DNA of 64,000 nucleotides, taken from Brevibacillus sp. JNUCC-41 (GTDB lineage: Bacteria > Bacillota > Bacilli > Bacillales > DSM-1321). A program made the translations under genes and the position numbers. Below the pieces are notes generated by a model, which saw nothing but the letters and a program-made list of their open reading frames with translations, was not told where the DNA came from and searched no databases. Numbering within the stretch: position 1 is the first letter of the stretch; every line of letters begins with the position of its first letter. The DNA is taken from NCBI RefSeq assembly GCF_014844095.1, contig NZ_CP062163.1, positions 1,984,001 to 2,048,000 of the forward strand, read 5' to 3'. Below, piece after piece: positions 27,281-37,192 of the stretch.

Positions 27281-28546
27281 ATGATGGAATTACAGCAGAG
27301 GGCAATCTTGGTTGGAGTTAATCTTAACGGTCAAAAGGATTTTGAGTATTCAATGGAAGAATTGGCCAATTTAACGGAAGCATGTGAGGTAGAGGTTGCA
27401 GCGACCATCACACAAAATTTGCATCGGGTGAACTCGTCACATATTATTGGTACCGGGAAGATCGAGGAAGTGAAAAATCTCGTTGAGCATAAAGAAGCGA
27501 ATGTCGTCATTTTTAATGATCAGCTCTCCCCTTCGCAACTTCGTAATCTGGAGAGGGACATGGATTGCAAGGTGATCGACCGGACAATCTTGATTCTGGA
27601 CATCTTCGCGCATCGGGCGAAAACGAAGGAAGCACAGCTTCAGGTAGAAGTGGCAAAGCTTCAGTATATGCTCCCGCGTCTCGTTGGTTTGAGGGAGTCA
27701 TTAGGGCGTCAGAGTGGAGGGGTGGGTACAAACAAAGGTGCAGGTGAAAAGCAGTTAGAGCTTGACCGCAGGAGAATCGAGGAAAATATAAGTGTATTGA
27801 ATAAAGAACTGGAAGCCCTTGTTGCACACCGGCAAACACAGAGGAAACAGCGGAAAAAGAATGCCATCCCTGTCGTATCCTTAGTCGGTTATACCAATGC
27901 AGGTAAATCTTCGATCATGAATGCCCTGATTGAGATGTTCCATCCAACAGCCGAGAAGCAGGTGCTTGAGAAGGATATGCTGTTCGCAACGCTTGAGACA
28001 TCCGTCCGAAACATCCCGCTTCCGGATAAGAAGGAATTTTTATTGACGGATACGGTGGGGTTTGTGTCCAAATTGCCCCATCATCTCGTGAAAGCCTTCC
28101 GCTCCACATTGGAAGAAGTGGTAGAAGCGGACCTGTTGATTCATGTTGTCGATTTTTCCAATCCTGATCATGAGCATCAAATTGAGATAACGGATAAGAC
28201 TTTAAACGAGATAGGCATTAAAGGGATTCCAACGATTTTTGCTTATAATAAAGCCGACCTTACCGATTTGGATATCCCTCAGGTGAATCGTGGCTCTGTG
28301 TATATGTCAGCAAAAAACAAAGTTGGCATCGAGGAATTGATAGATCAAATTCGCAAGCATATTTTTGTCGACTATACTCACTGTGAAATGCTGATTCCAT
28401 TTGATCAAGGACAGCTGGTTTCTTATTTCAATGAAAATGGTCACATAACCGAAACAGAATATGAGGCAACCGGATATCGAATAAAGCTTGAGTGCAAGAA
28501 AACGGATTATGAGAAATATAAACGGTACGTTATTCATCCGGAATGA
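27281..28546 (+). CDS. hflX: GTPase HflX (ribosome-rescue factor)
   Basis: A 421-residue GTPase that splits stalled ribosomes under heat or antibiotic stress. The N-terminal HflX domain has NLHRVNSSHIIGTGKIEE, then RTILILDIFAHRAKTKEAQL and a coiled linker with GGVGTNKGAGEKQLE. The G domain follows: GYTNAGKSS (G1), DTVGFVSKLPH (G3) and NKADL (G4). GGAAGGGAT precedes a double ATG; either 27281 or 27284 may be used. It stands alone, followed by a DnaA-box-rich intergenic region. Confidence 0.95.
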   Translation: MMELQQRAILVGVNLNGQKDFEYSMEELANLTEACEVEVAATITQNLHRVNSSHIIGTGKIEEVKNLVEHKEANVVIFNDQLSPSQLRNLERDMDCKVIDRTILILDIFAHRAKTKEAQLQVEVAKLQYMLPRLVGLRESLGRQSGGVGTNKGAGEKQLELDRRRIEENISVLNKELEALVAHRQTQRKQRKKNAIPVVSLVGYTNAGKSSIMNALIEMFHPTAEKQVLEKDMLFATLETSVRNIPLPDKKEFLLTDTVGFVSKLPHHLVKAFRSTLEEVVEADLLIHVVDFSNPDHEHQIEITDKTLNEIGIKGIPTIFAYNKADLTDLDIPQVNRGSVYMSAKNKVGIEELIDQIRKHIFVDYTHCEMLIPFDQGQLVSYFNENGHITETEYEATGYRIKLECKKTDYEKYKRYVIHPE

Positions 28547-28553
28547 ACCTGCC

Positions 28554-28759
28554 TGTTGATAAAATGTTAACGGTTTGTTGATAAGTGGAAAAGTCGATTC
28601 TTTAATGTGGATAACTTTTGGTGGAATGCCTCCGTTCTGCAAAAACAAAGAGAATAACACCACATAATATGTGAATAAGTTGTGGATAAAGGTGCAAAGA
28701 CTCAGGAAACCAAGATTTTAGTTTCCGGGTTTTTTTTTATGTGGACAAAGTGTTGATAA
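28554..28759 (+). repeat. Cluster of DnaA-box-like 9-mers
   Basis: Seven sites, all in one orientation. Perfect TGTGGATAA (complement of TTATCCACA) at 28606-28614 and 28681-28689. One-mismatch forms at 28554-28562, 28576-28584 and 28751-28759 (TGTTGATAA), 28670-28678 (TGTGAATAA) and 28740-28748 (TGTGGACAA). Such density in about 200 bases resembles the DnaA-box clusters that titrate DnaA in Bacillus. Confidence 0.7.
28703..28738 (+). terminator. Intrinsic terminator of hflX
   Basis: GGAAAC and GTTTCC pair around CAAGATTTTA, followed by GGG and nine T. It lies inside the DnaA-box cluster. Confidence 0.75.
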
Positions 28760-29018
28760 TTAGGTCTTCAGTACAAACCTTCCGAAGAATATCAATAAGT
28801 ATGATGAAAAGTGCGTTTGAATGTAGAAAAATGACGATGTTTATCACTTATTGTTAGGAAATATAACATGGTTATTACATATTGCATAGCTAGCACCTGG
28901 AAATGCTTTACACTTTGTATAATGTAACTTACTTTTTAACATTATAAAATAAAGAATACTCAATTCTCTTATTTATCATCAGGATTTGAGTTTTTAAGAT
29001 TAGTAGGGGGGGCTTTTT

Positions 29019-29120
29019 GTGTTAGAAGGAAGCAGGGACCGAGGCGTGGCCAGTGAGAGAATGATAGAAAATATTAAACAAAACGAGAGAATTTGTCTGG
29101 GAAATCGCCATGACTGTTAG
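29019..29120 (+). CDS. Possible 33-residue leader peptide
   Basis: A GTG start 7 bases after a run AGGGGGGGG, then 33 codons to TAG. The product is charged (MLEGSRDRG, then NIKQNERICLGN) with no recognised family. It lies 120 bases before preT. The only support is the strong ribosome-site-like run; it may be chance. The rest of 28760-29242 shows no other gene. Confidence 0.2.
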   Translation: MLEGSRDRGVASERMIENIKQNERICLGNRHDC

Positions 29121-29242
29121 TTGAATAATGATGAAAACCATATTAGCAACGCTTTTAATTGTTTAAATAGTAGGACAGTAGAGAGCATGCAATTCCTCCC
29201 TTTTTATTTTTCAAAATAAATGTTTGGAAGGAGAAATAGTGA

Positions 29243-30622
29243 ATGAGTATGACAAGCCCGTTAAAAGGTGATCTGGAGATTAACTTTCAGGAAGCGGAGA
29301 GGGGGTTATCCCCAAGGGAAGCTTTGGAAGAATCGAATCGATGTTTATACTGCTATGATGCCCCATGCATCCAAGCCTGTCCGACCGGAATAGATATTCC
29401 AGGTTTTATTAAGAAGATAGCTTCAGGTAATTTTAAAGGATCGGCCAAGACCATCATGACAGCCAATCCTGTCGGTGCCAGCTGTGCGCGGGTATGTCCG
29501 ACTGAGGAGCTATGTGAGGGGGCATGTGTCCTGAACCATTCTACAAAGCCAATCATGATTGGCAATCTCCAGCGTTATTCCACAGATTGGGCCATCCATA
29601 ATAAACAAGCCCTATTCAAGGCCGGAAAGAAGAATGGCAAAAAAGTTGCCATTGTAGGAAGCGGTCCGGCGGGTTTGTCTGCAGCAAGGGAGCTAGCCTT
29701 GCTTGGCTACAGTGTAACCATTTTCGAAGCTGAAAAGAATCCAGGCGGATTAAATACTTACGGAATTGTATCGTTCCGTTTACCTCAGAGCATTTCTTAT
29801 TGGGAAGTTGAACAAGTAAAGAGTTTGGATGTTGATATTAAAACGAATATACGGGTCGGGGTGGATGTTTCCGCAAATCAGCTGACTGCCGACTTTGATG
29901 CGGTCATTTTAGCGATCGGCATGTCCGATGTTCCTAAGCTTGGAATTGAAGGGGAGGACTTGGCTGACGTTTATGATGCAATCGATTTCGTAAAAGCAAC
30001 GAAAACAGGGGCAATCACTGATAAATTCATTGGGAAGAAGATGGCGGTAATAGGGGCTGGAAACACGGCGATCGATGCCGCAACCTGTTCTGTACGCCTG
30101 GGCGCCGAACAGGTGAGCATTATTTATCGTCGTACCCAAAAGGAAATGACAGCCTATGATTTTGAATATGAGTTTGCCAAACAAGAAGGTGTCGGGTTTC
30201 ATTGGCTGACTGCCCCTTCCAGGATACTCTCGGATGAAAGCGGCCAGGTTACGGGCATCGAATGCGTGAAGATGGTGCTTAGCGAGGCGGGGGAAGATGG
30301 CCGGCGCCGTCCAGTCCAAATTTCCGGATCAGAGTTCGTCATACCGGTCGATGGGGTCATTCGTGCCATAGGCCAATCCAGATATGTAGGATTGATTGAG
30401 CAGTTCGGCATTCAACATGATGATGGTGTCGTAACATTGGAGGGTGATTCCTTCAGAACATCCAATGAAAAGATCTTTGCGTGCGGTGACGTGATCTTCG
30501 GAAAAGGACAAGGTGAGGCAATGGTTGTTTCAGCTGCCCAGCAAGGGAAGAAGACAGCCTATGAAATTGACTCGATTTTGATGGGCGAAGCGGTGACATT
30601 GCTTAATAACTATAAAAATTAG
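29243..30622 (+). CDS. preT: NAD-dependent dihydropyrimidine dehydrogenase, subunit PreT
   Basis: The flavoprotein subunit (459 residues) that passes electrons from NADH to PreA. The N-terminal domain has two Cys clusters for 4Fe-4S centres (CLYCYDAPCIQACP and CARVCPTEELCEGAC). FAD-binding GSGPAGLSAA and NAD-binding GAGNTAIDAA follow, and the C-terminus has FACGDVIFGKGQGE. AAGGAGAAA precedes the ATG. preA starts 10 bases later. Together they reduce uracil and thymine to dihydro forms, or run in reverse. Confidence 0.93.
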   Translation: MSMTSPLKGDLEINFQEAERGLSPREALEESNRCLYCYDAPCIQACPTGIDIPGFIKKIASGNFKGSAKTIMTANPVGASCARVCPTEELCEGACVLNHSTKPIMIGNLQRYSTDWAIHNKQALFKAGKKNGKKVAIVGSGPAGLSAARELALLGYSVTIFEAEKNPGGLNTYGIVSFRLPQSISYWEVEQVKSLDVDIKTNIRVGVDVSANQLTADFDAVILAIGMSDVPKLGIEGEDLADVYDAIDFVKATKTGAITDKFIGKKMAVIGAGNTAIDAATCSVRLGAEQVSIIYRRTQKEMTAYDFEYEFAKQEGVGFHWLTAPSRILSDESGQVTGIECVKMVLSEAGEDGRRRPVQISGSEFVIPVDGVIRAIGQSRYVGLIEQFGIQHDDGVVTLEGDSFRTSNEKIFACGDVIFGKGQGEAMVVSAAQQGKKTAYEIDSILMGEAVTLLNNYKN

Positions 30623-30632
30623 GAGGCTTATC

Positions 30633-31919
30633 ATGGCTGATTTATCAATTGATCTTGCAGGTATTAAATCTCCCAATCCTTTTTGGCTTGCTTCAGCACC
30701 ACCTACTAATTCGGGTTATCAAGTCCAGCGCGCATTTGAAGCTGGCTGGGGTGGAGCTGTTTGGAAGACATTGGGTGATCCCATCCTGAATGTTTCATCG
30801 CGTTTTGCAGCGGTCAGCTTTAATGGACAGAGAGTTGCCGGGTTCAACAATATAGAATTGATTACGGATCGACCTCTTGAAGTGAATCTGAAGGAAATAT
30901 ATGAAACGAAGAAGAGATTCCCTGATCATGCAATCATTGCATCGGTGATGGTGGAGCCGCAACAGGAAAAGTGGCATGAAATCATCAAACGTATAGAAGA
31001 TGTAGGGGTCGATGGTTACGAGTTGAACTTTGGTTGCCCGCACGGTATGGCAGAGCGTGGGATGGGAGCTGCTTCGGGACAGGTTCCCGAACTTGTGGAA
31101 AAGCAAACATACTGGGCGAAGGAAGCTGCATCCAAACCCGTCATCGTCAAGCTTACACCCAATATAACTGACATTACGGTTACGGCTGAAGCGGCGGTGC
31201 GCGGCGGTGCCGATGCAATAAGCATGATCAATACGATCAACAGCTTGGCGGGAGTGGACATCCATTCATGGAATACGATTCCTCATGTAGGCGGCAAGGG
31301 CGCTCACGGAGGGTATTGCGGTCCGGCCGTGAAGCCGATTGCCTTGAATATGGTGGCTGAGTGTGCAAGGAATAAAATGATCAATGTTCCCATTTCCGGA
31401 ATAGGGGGCATTTCAAATTGGCAGGATACTGTGGAATTTTTATTGATGGGTTCGACTGGAGTTCAAATTTGTACGGCTGCCATGCATCACGGTTTTAGAA
31501 TAGTAGAAGACTTGATTGATGGCCTGTCCAATTACCTTGATGAAAAAGGGATTTCTTCCGTGATGGATATTGTCGGTAAGTCCGTACCGCGTTATTCCGA
31601 CTGGGGGAATTTAGATCTCAATTACAAGGTTGTTGCGCGCATTAATAATGATGTGTGCATCAACTGCAATAAATGCCATATTGCGTGTGAAGATACATCT
31701 CATCAATGTATAGATATGTTAAAGGACACGTCAGGCAGCTCCTTCTTGAGAGTGCGCGAAGAGGATTGTGTAGGCTGTAACCTTTGCTCGATCGTCTGTC
31801 CGGTCGATGGGGCGATCGATATGATCGAATTGACAAATGAATTACCGCCAATGACATGGAATGAACGCCAGTCGTTCCTTGGGGGCATAAGCAGTGAAAG
31901 TGTTGATTTCGTAAAATGA
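30633..31919 (+). CDS. preA: NAD-dependent dihydropyrimidine dehydrogenase, subunit PreA
   Basis: The catalytic FMN subunit (428 residues). It has a dihydroorotate-dehydrogenase-like TIM barrel (about 1-310) with NPFWLASAPPTNSG, ELNFGCPHG, KLTPNITDI and ISGIGGI, and a C-terminal ferredoxin domain with two 4Fe-4S motifs (CINCNKCHIAC and CVGCNLCSIVCP). Its stop lies 15 bases before the hydA ATG. With PreT and HydA it forms the first two steps of reductive pyrimidine breakdown. Confidence 0.94.
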   Translation: MADLSIDLAGIKSPNPFWLASAPPTNSGYQVQRAFEAGWGGAVWKTLGDPILNVSSRFAAVSFNGQRVAGFNNIELITDRPLEVNLKEIYETKKRFPDHAIIASVMVEPQQEKWHEIIKRIEDVGVDGYELNFGCPHGMAERGMGAASGQVPELVEKQTYWAKEAASKPVIVKLTPNITDITVTAEAAVRGGADAISMINTINSLAGVDIHSWNTIPHVGGKGAHGGYCGPAVKPIALNMVAECARNKMINVPISGIGGISNWQDTVEFLLMGSTGVQICTAAMHHGFRIVEDLIDGLSNYLDEKGISSVMDIVGKSVPRYSDWGNLDLNYKVVARINNDVCINCNKCHIACEDTSHQCIDMLKDTSGSSFLRVREEDCVGCNLCSIVCPVDGAIDMIELTNELPPMTWNERQSFLGGISSESVDFVK

Positions 31920-31933
31920 TGGAGGGATTGAAG

Positions 31934-33352
31934 ATGAAGAAAATCATTAAAAATGGAACGATTGCAACCGCTGCAGATACGTATCAGGCGGATATATTGA
32001 TTGAAAATGAGAAGATTGCAATGATTGGCAAGGACCTGCCTGCTGAAGGGGCTGAAATCATTGATGCAAGAGGGGCTTATATTTTTCCGGGGGGCATTGA
32101 TCCGCATACCCATCTCGATATGCCGTTCGGAGGGACAACGACGAAGGATGATTATGAAACGGGGACGATAGCTGCTGCATATGGAGGCACGACAACGATC
32201 ATCGACTTTTGTCTGACCGAAAAAGGGGTGCCGTTAAAGAAAGCAATTGAAACATGGCATGAAAAGGCCAATGAAAAAGCGGCCATAGATTATGGATTTC
32301 ATTTAATGATCAGTGAGATTAATGATGATGTATTGGCTGAGCTTCCAAGTATCATCGATAATGAAGGGATTTCTTCCTTTAAAGTGTTCATGGCTTACAA
32401 GAATGTTTTTCAAGCTGATGATGCCACGCTATACCGCACGTTGTTGCAAGCTAAGGAACTTGGCGCACTTGTCATGGTTCATGCTGAAAATGGTGATGTC
32501 ATCGATTATCTTACAAAGGAGGCGCTTGCTGAAGGTAACACCGATCCAATTTACCATGCATTGACAAGGCCACCGGAACTTGAAGGGGAAGCAACTGGAC
32601 GTGCAGCTAAACTGACGGAAATGGCAAATGGTCAGCTCTATGTGGTTCATGTCACCTGTGAAGATGCGGTTGAAAAGATCACTGAGGCAAGAAATAAAGG
32701 GGTGGATATTTGGGGGGAGACTTGTCCGCAATATTTGGTTCTTGACCAGTCTTATCTTGAAAAGCCCCATTTCGAAGGATCTAAGTATGTATGGTCCCCG
32801 CCGTTAAGGGAGAAGAAAAACCAGGAAGTGCTATGGAATGCTTTGAAAACGGGACAGCTGCAAACCATTGGCTCCGATCAATGCTCTTTTGATTTTAAGG
32901 GACAGAAGGAACTTGGGCGTGAAGATTTCACGAAAATACCGAACGGTGGCCCAACGATAGAGGACCGCATGAGCATCCTCTTCTCTGAAGGGGTCATGAA
33001 AGAGCGTATTACCTTGAATCAATTCGTCGACATGACCTCCACGCGTGCTGCCAAACTATTTGGATTATTCCCTCAGAAAGGGACGATTGCAGTAGGTTCG
33101 GATGCTGATATTGTCATTTTTGACCCTAAAGTTGAAAGGGCCATTTCTGCTGATACCCATCATATGGCTGTGGATTATAATGCGTTCGAAGGTATGGAAA
33201 TTACAGGTGAACCGGTTTCCGTTTTATCGAGAGGTCAATTCGTCATTAAAGACAAACAATTTGTAGGCGAAGCTGGAAAAGGGCAATTCCTGAAACGGGC
33301 AAAATATAATGCGGCGCTGAAGCCGGATACCGGGAAAAAGCTTCCAGTCTAA
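31934..33352 (+). CDS. hydA: Dihydropyrimidinase / D-hydantoinase
   Basis: A 472-residue amidohydrolase that opens the ring of dihydrouracil, dihydrothymine or hydantoins. Metal motif GIDPHTHLDMPFGG is near 55-68, the carboxylated Lys is in SFKVFMAYKN (near 150), and later His ligands are in VHAENGD and VHVTCE. GGAGGGATTG precedes the ATG at 31934; an in-frame ATG at 31916 overlaps preA and lacks a site. The next step, a beta-ureidopropionase, is not seen in this window. Confidence 0.92.
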   Translation: MKKIIKNGTIATAADTYQADILIENEKIAMIGKDLPAEGAEIIDARGAYIFPGGIDPHTHLDMPFGGTTTKDDYETGTIAAAYGGTTTIIDFCLTEKGVPLKKAIETWHEKANEKAAIDYGFHLMISEINDDVLAELPSIIDNEGISSFKVFMAYKNVFQADDATLYRTLLQAKELGALVMVHAENGDVIDYLTKEALAEGNTDPIYHALTRPPELEGEATGRAAKLTEMANGQLYVVHVTCEDAVEKITEARNKGVDIWGETCPQYLVLDQSYLEKPHFEGSKYVWSPPLREKKNQEVLWNALKTGQLQTIGSDQCSFDFKGQKELGREDFTKIPNGGPTIEDRMSILFSEGVMKERITLNQFVDMTSTRAAKLFGLFPQKGTIAVGSDADIVIFDPKVERAISADTHHMAVDYNAFEGMEITGEPVSVLSRGQFVIKDKQFVGEAGKGQFLKRAKYNAALKPDTGKKLPV

Positions 33353-33394
33353 CTTCCGTAAGGAAACTTGCAAATTAATTTAGGGGGATTTTCT

Positions 33395-34878
33395 ATGAGT
33401 GAGAAGAAGGATTATTTAAAGTCTCCCGATTTGCTGCCTATACCTCATAGTGAGAAAAATATAAGTGCAGCCGGATTTGGTTTCATTTGGGTGGGCATGG
33501 CTGTAGTATTGGCCGCCTTCGCAATCGGTGGGAATGGTGTTCAAAGTTTATCCTTAGGCTGGGTCGTTCTTGCAACGGTCATTGCCTGTGTGGTTCTCGG
33601 CTTTTTGATGACAATGACAGGGGATATTGGTGTTGAACATGGAATATCATTCCCAGTCTATATGAGGGCGCCGTTCGGTACGATTGGCACCCACATCCCT
33701 TCGGTTGTACGGGGTTTTGTAGCGTCATGCTGGTTCGGCCTCAATACTTACTTTGGAGCCACTGCAATGAACGCTATCTTCACAACCCTTTTTGACTTTG
33801 ATAATTGGTTTATATGCTTTCTCATTTTTGCCGTTTTACAATTGGTCAACACGGCAATGGGAATAAAGTCGATAGAACGATTCGCCGACTTGGCGGCGCC
33901 CGTTATCATTTTAATTTCTGGCTGGATGTATTTCACTTTATCCGATCAGGCTGTGGCCAAAGGAAGAGATGTATGGTCCTGGATTGAAAGTCCGGTCACT
34001 GGCGGGGCTGCCGCCACGGCCTTCGTGGTCGTCATCATGGCTAATATGGGGTTTTGGGGCACATTGACTGCAGATATGCCCACGCTTTCCCGCTATATTG
34101 AGGCACCAAAAAATGAAAAAAATTGGTTCAAGCGCAATAAGGGGCAAATAATTGGGAATATTATCACCTATCCCATCACGCAGACGTTCATGGTGATTAT
34201 CGGAGCGGTTTCTTATATGGCTGTTTCCAATTATGATCCTGTAGTTGCCGTACAGGGATCAGCAAGTGGAGTTGCTCTCGGCGTCCTTTTAATCATGATC
34301 GTATTCGCTCAATGGTCGACGAATACTACGGCCAATGTCATTCCCGCGGCTACCATTTTCTCCAATGTCATGGGTCCTAAAATGCCATTCTGGGCGGGAG
34401 TCGTTGTGGCGGGAGTTATAGGGATAGTAGTTCAGCCATGGAGCTGTTCGGCATCATAATAGAAGTTTTATTAATAATAGGTGGAATCCTGGCATCCATT
34501 GTCGGCATCCTTGTAGCGGATTACTATTTCCTCCGTAAACGGAGAGTGAATGTACAAGAACTTTATGAGAGTGAAGGCCAGTATAAATACTTGAATGGAG
34601 TGAATTGGGCAGGAATCATTTCTTAGGTGATTGGAGGAATAGGTGCGACGATTTTTTCAAATTATTCGTTTATTATTGGCTTACTTCTCGGCGGTGCAAG
34701 TTATTATATATTAGCTAAGTATTGGTGGTTCAAGCGATATGAACAAGCTGAAATCATGGATCCCAGCGATGAGAAATATTTAGGGATTTCCGTTGGCAGG
34801 GATTGGAAAATCGAAAAAGGTACAGAACTTGAGGAAGAGATGGTTTTTCCGGCTACAACGGGCAAGGAGAACGTATGA
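33395..34878 (+). pseudogene. NCS1-family permease (uracil/hydantoin/allantoin type), disrupted
   Basis: A membrane permease of about 495 residues, broken twice. The first 349 residues are intact up to VVQPW (34430-34441). One G is then missing, and the frame continues one base back as ELFGIIIEV, then ADYYFLRKRRVNVQELY, which is the usual NCS1 continuation. A TAG at 34624-34626 interrupts that frame, which then runs to 34878. Early motifs typical of NCS1 (FGFIWVGMAV, GIEHG-like VEHGISFPV, RAPFG) are present. It lies between hydA and the regulator, so it is the expected uptake system for the pathway. Sequencing error is possible for one lesion, less so for both. Confidence 0.85.
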
Positions 34879-34888
34879 AAAGGGGGGA

Positions 34889-35110
34889 ATGGAAATGTCC
34901 GAATATCAAGAGTATCTCTTAGAAAGGGAACAAATCGATTTTTTACTTGAAAGAGGATATCGAATCACCCGGGTTTCCGAAAGTTTAAGTGGAGCTTTTC
35001 TCGATTTTGAACTGATTGAAGGAACTAAGCAGGAATGGAAGCAATTGAACATCAAGACCCCGGAAGGAAGGAAATACTTCTCTACATTGCTTGTCAAAAA
35101 ATTGCATTGA
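34889..35110 (+). CDS. Small protein of unknown function in the pyrimidine operon
   Basis: 73 residues, soluble and charged, with MSEYQEYLLEREQIDFLL at the start and LDFELIEGTKQEWKQL in the middle. No family recognised. A strong AAGGGGGGAA lies just before the ATG at 34889 (a second ATG at 34895 is possible), 10 bases after the end of the broken permease, so it belongs to the same operon. It may have a role in pyrimidine or hydantoin use, which cannot be tested here. Confidence 0.6.
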   Translation: MEMSEYQEYLLEREQIDFLLERGYRITRVSESLSGAFLDFELIEGTKQEWKQLNIKTPEGRKYFSTLLVKKLH

Positions 35111-35276
35111 AATGGTTATGGACCGGGCCTATTCCTCACGAATGGGTCCTTTTTCTTGTACCTGCTCGAGCTTTTTGTAGAATTTTGACGTTAGATTTTC
35201 TAACAAGTGTCTGGAGATTTAAGGGTTGTCCGTTTATAATAGATTTTAAAGCAGTTTTATAAAAGGATGTGGACGG

Positions 35277-36911
35277 ATGAATACATCGATTACAATCGAG
35301 GAAATTCTAACACGCAAGTATTTCAATCTGACGGATATAATTGCAGGTAGCGGTGGGATAAAGCGTCAAGTGAAGTGGGTACACTGTATGGAAGTCACCC
35401 AAATCAGCCATTTGTTAAATGGAAATGAACTGATTCTGACTACAGGTTTAGGGTGGAAGGATTGCGATGACACATTTCTATCCTACTTAAGACAGTTAAT
35501 TGAATGCGATGCAGCTGGACTCTGCATAGAGGTTGGCGCTGACACCATGGCCGTGCCGCAATGTGCCATTGATCTCGCAAATGAACGGCAATTCCCTATC
35601 ATCCTATTTCATGAAGAAGTTCCTTTCGTAGAAATCACACAGGATATTCATTCCCTTATCATCAATAAACAATATGAGATGATCTCCAACTTAGAAAACT
35701 ACTCCCAGCAGTTAAATAAAAATCTCCTCGAAATTGACCATTATGAACCAATTCTAAAATTTCTCCACAGCTATTTAAATGTACAGGTTATTCTTATCTT
35801 TAATGAAAATGAAATAGCAACCATTCCAAAAACCAAGAAAAAAATAACCTTTCAAATGGTAGCGGACATATACGAAGAGAAGCGGAAATTAAATAAAACC
35901 GTTCTTGGACAGCCGATTCAAGTGCTCGGTGAAAATTATGCGGAACTGCTCATTTGCAGCAACGACAGAGAGTTGACTGATTTTGATTCTCTGATCTTGG
36001 ATCGAACGGCTACCGCATTGGCGCAGCATCTATTAAGGGAGTTATATATAGAAGAAAAGAAAATGTCGGAAGAAAGTAAATGGCTTACAAATTGGATTGA
36101 AGGTGAATATAGTGACGAAGCAATCCGGGAGAGGCTTTCCTATCTTGATCCGAAAATGCAGTTGGATGGCGGAATTGTTTGCATTTGCAAACCACACCCA
36201 AAATATAATAAAAGTTCCACAAAATTAGATGGAACCTATTTTAAGATAATGTTTAGAACAGTTTTTGAACAGTACGGATTCCAGATATTTTCCATGGAAA
36301 TACATCAGCATCTTGTTTTTATTTTAGGTGATAATCGTTCATCTGAAGATTGGAAATCAAGGGTCACAAACGCGTTGGATCGAATCATGAAAATGGATGT
36401 AAGCGGGCGTAATCGCATGGGTCTGCTTTCCATTGGGTTTGGAAAGCATGTTCAAAGGTTAAGTGAGATTTATAAAAGTTATGAAACGGCCCGTGAGACT
36501 TTGCTGCTTCAGGATACACTACCAGAGGATAACAGAAGCTTCTTTTATCAGGACTTACATATGCATCGCATGATTTCGCTCATAAATAAACATGGTAATC
36601 TGGGGGAAACGGTGTACGAATATTTAGGTCCGGTCATTGAGTATGACAAGCAAAACAATGGTGAGTTAATGCCTACCTTGAAGACCTATCTTGCTTGTAA
36701 CGGTTCCAAACAGGAAACATCGAAACAACTATTCATTGTCCGGCAAACACTATATCATAGGCTTGAAAAATTGGAGAAACTGCTAGGTTCAGATTTTATG
36801 CGTTCAGATAAGCGTCTAGGCCTTGAATTCATGATTTTTGCATTGGACTTCTTACAATACAGCAGCAGGCAGGTAAGTGGGAAATATGTAGACAAATATA
36901 TTGGGAGATAA
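35277..36911 (+). CDS. pucR: PucR-family transcriptional regulator
   Basis: A 544-residue regulator. The N-terminal PucR domain starts with TIEEILTRKYFNLTDIIAG and includes QVKWVHCMEVTQISHLLNGN and LILTTGLGW. A GGDEF-like middle part follows. The C-terminus is a helix-turn-helix of the PucR/CdaR type (LKTYLACNGSKQETSKQLFI, then RQTLYHRLEKLEKLLG). PucR controls purine use in Bacillus subtilis; next to preTA-hydA this one more likely controls pyrimidine or hydantoin use. AAGGATGTGG precedes the ATG. Confidence 0.85.
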   Translation: MNTSITIEEILTRKYFNLTDIIAGSGGIKRQVKWVHCMEVTQISHLLNGNELILTTGLGWKDCDDTFLSYLRQLIECDAAGLCIEVGADTMAVPQCAIDLANERQFPIILFHEEVPFVEITQDIHSLIINKQYEMISNLENYSQQLNKNLLEIDHYEPILKFLHSYLNVQVILIFNENEIATIPKTKKKITFQMVADIYEEKRKLNKTVLGQPIQVLGENYAELLICSNDRELTDFDSLILDRTATALAQHLLRELYIEEKKMSEESKWLTNWIEGEYSDEAIRERLSYLDPKMQLDGGIVCICKPHPKYNKSSTKLDGTYFKIMFRTVFEQYGFQIFSMEIHQHLVFILGDNRSSEDWKSRVTNALDRIMKMDVSGRNRMGLLSIGFGKHVQRLSEIYKSYETARETLLLQDTLPEDNRSFFYQDLHMHRMISLINKHGNLGETVYEYLGPVIEYDKQNNGELMPTLKTYLACNGSKQETSKQLFIVRQTLYHRLEKLEKLLGSDFMRSDKRLGLEFMIFALDFLQYSSRQVSGKYVDKYIGR

Positions 36912-36928
36912 AAAAATAAGAACGGCCG

Positions 36929-36955
36929 AAGGGTGTCCCGGGGACATCCTTTTTT
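36929..36955 (+). terminator. Intrinsic terminator after the PucR-type regulator
   Basis: AGGGTGTCCC pairs with GGGACATCCT, followed by six T. A second hairpin follows at 36971. Confidence 0.75.
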
Positions 36956-36970
36956 AATGCAAGAAAGGAT

Positions 36971-37021
36971 TAATGCTGACATCAAAATGGCCTAAATAGC
37001 TTCTTGATGTCAGCATCTTTT
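36971..37021 (+). terminator. Second hairpin with a T-run
   Basis: ATGCTGACATCAA and TTGATGTCAGCAT form a 13-bp stem with TCTTTTATT behind it on the plus strand. It lies at the 3' end of the convergent microprotein array and could also stabilise its RNA. Confidence 0.6.
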
Positions 37022-37022
37022 A

Positions 37023-37163
37023 TTAATATTCATCTTTTTTTGAAAGGCAGCGGTCACATTCCAAGAGGTAGGATTCAGCTTGTTCAGTGATATGGGTCCC
37101 GCATTCCGAACATTGTTTAGGTGGCAGAGTCCTGAAGAATTCCAATGGGTTTTTAGTTTGCAT
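37023..37163 (-). CDS. YhfH-type double-CxxC microprotein, copy 1
   Basis: 46 residues, starting MQTKNPLEFFRTLPPKQ and ending in DEY. It has two zinc-ribbon-like pairs: CSEC (18-21) and CDRC (36-39). The pattern FF-x-x-LPPKxCxxCG, then SYLLECDRCLSK, fits the small YhfH family of bacilli, whose function is unknown. AGGAGGAATCATC precedes the ATG. It is the last of five tandem copies. Confidence 0.75.
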   Translation of the reverse strand: MQTKNPLEFFRTLPPKQCSECGTHITEQAESYLLECDRCLSKKDEY

Positions 37164-37192
37164 GATGATTCCTCCTTATGATTTGGTTTAAT

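Noticed and set aside
28890-28930. A promoter with TTTACA and TATAAT before preT
   Set aside because: The two boxes are only 5 bases apart, so they cannot work as a pair; no proper -35 was found for that TATAAT.
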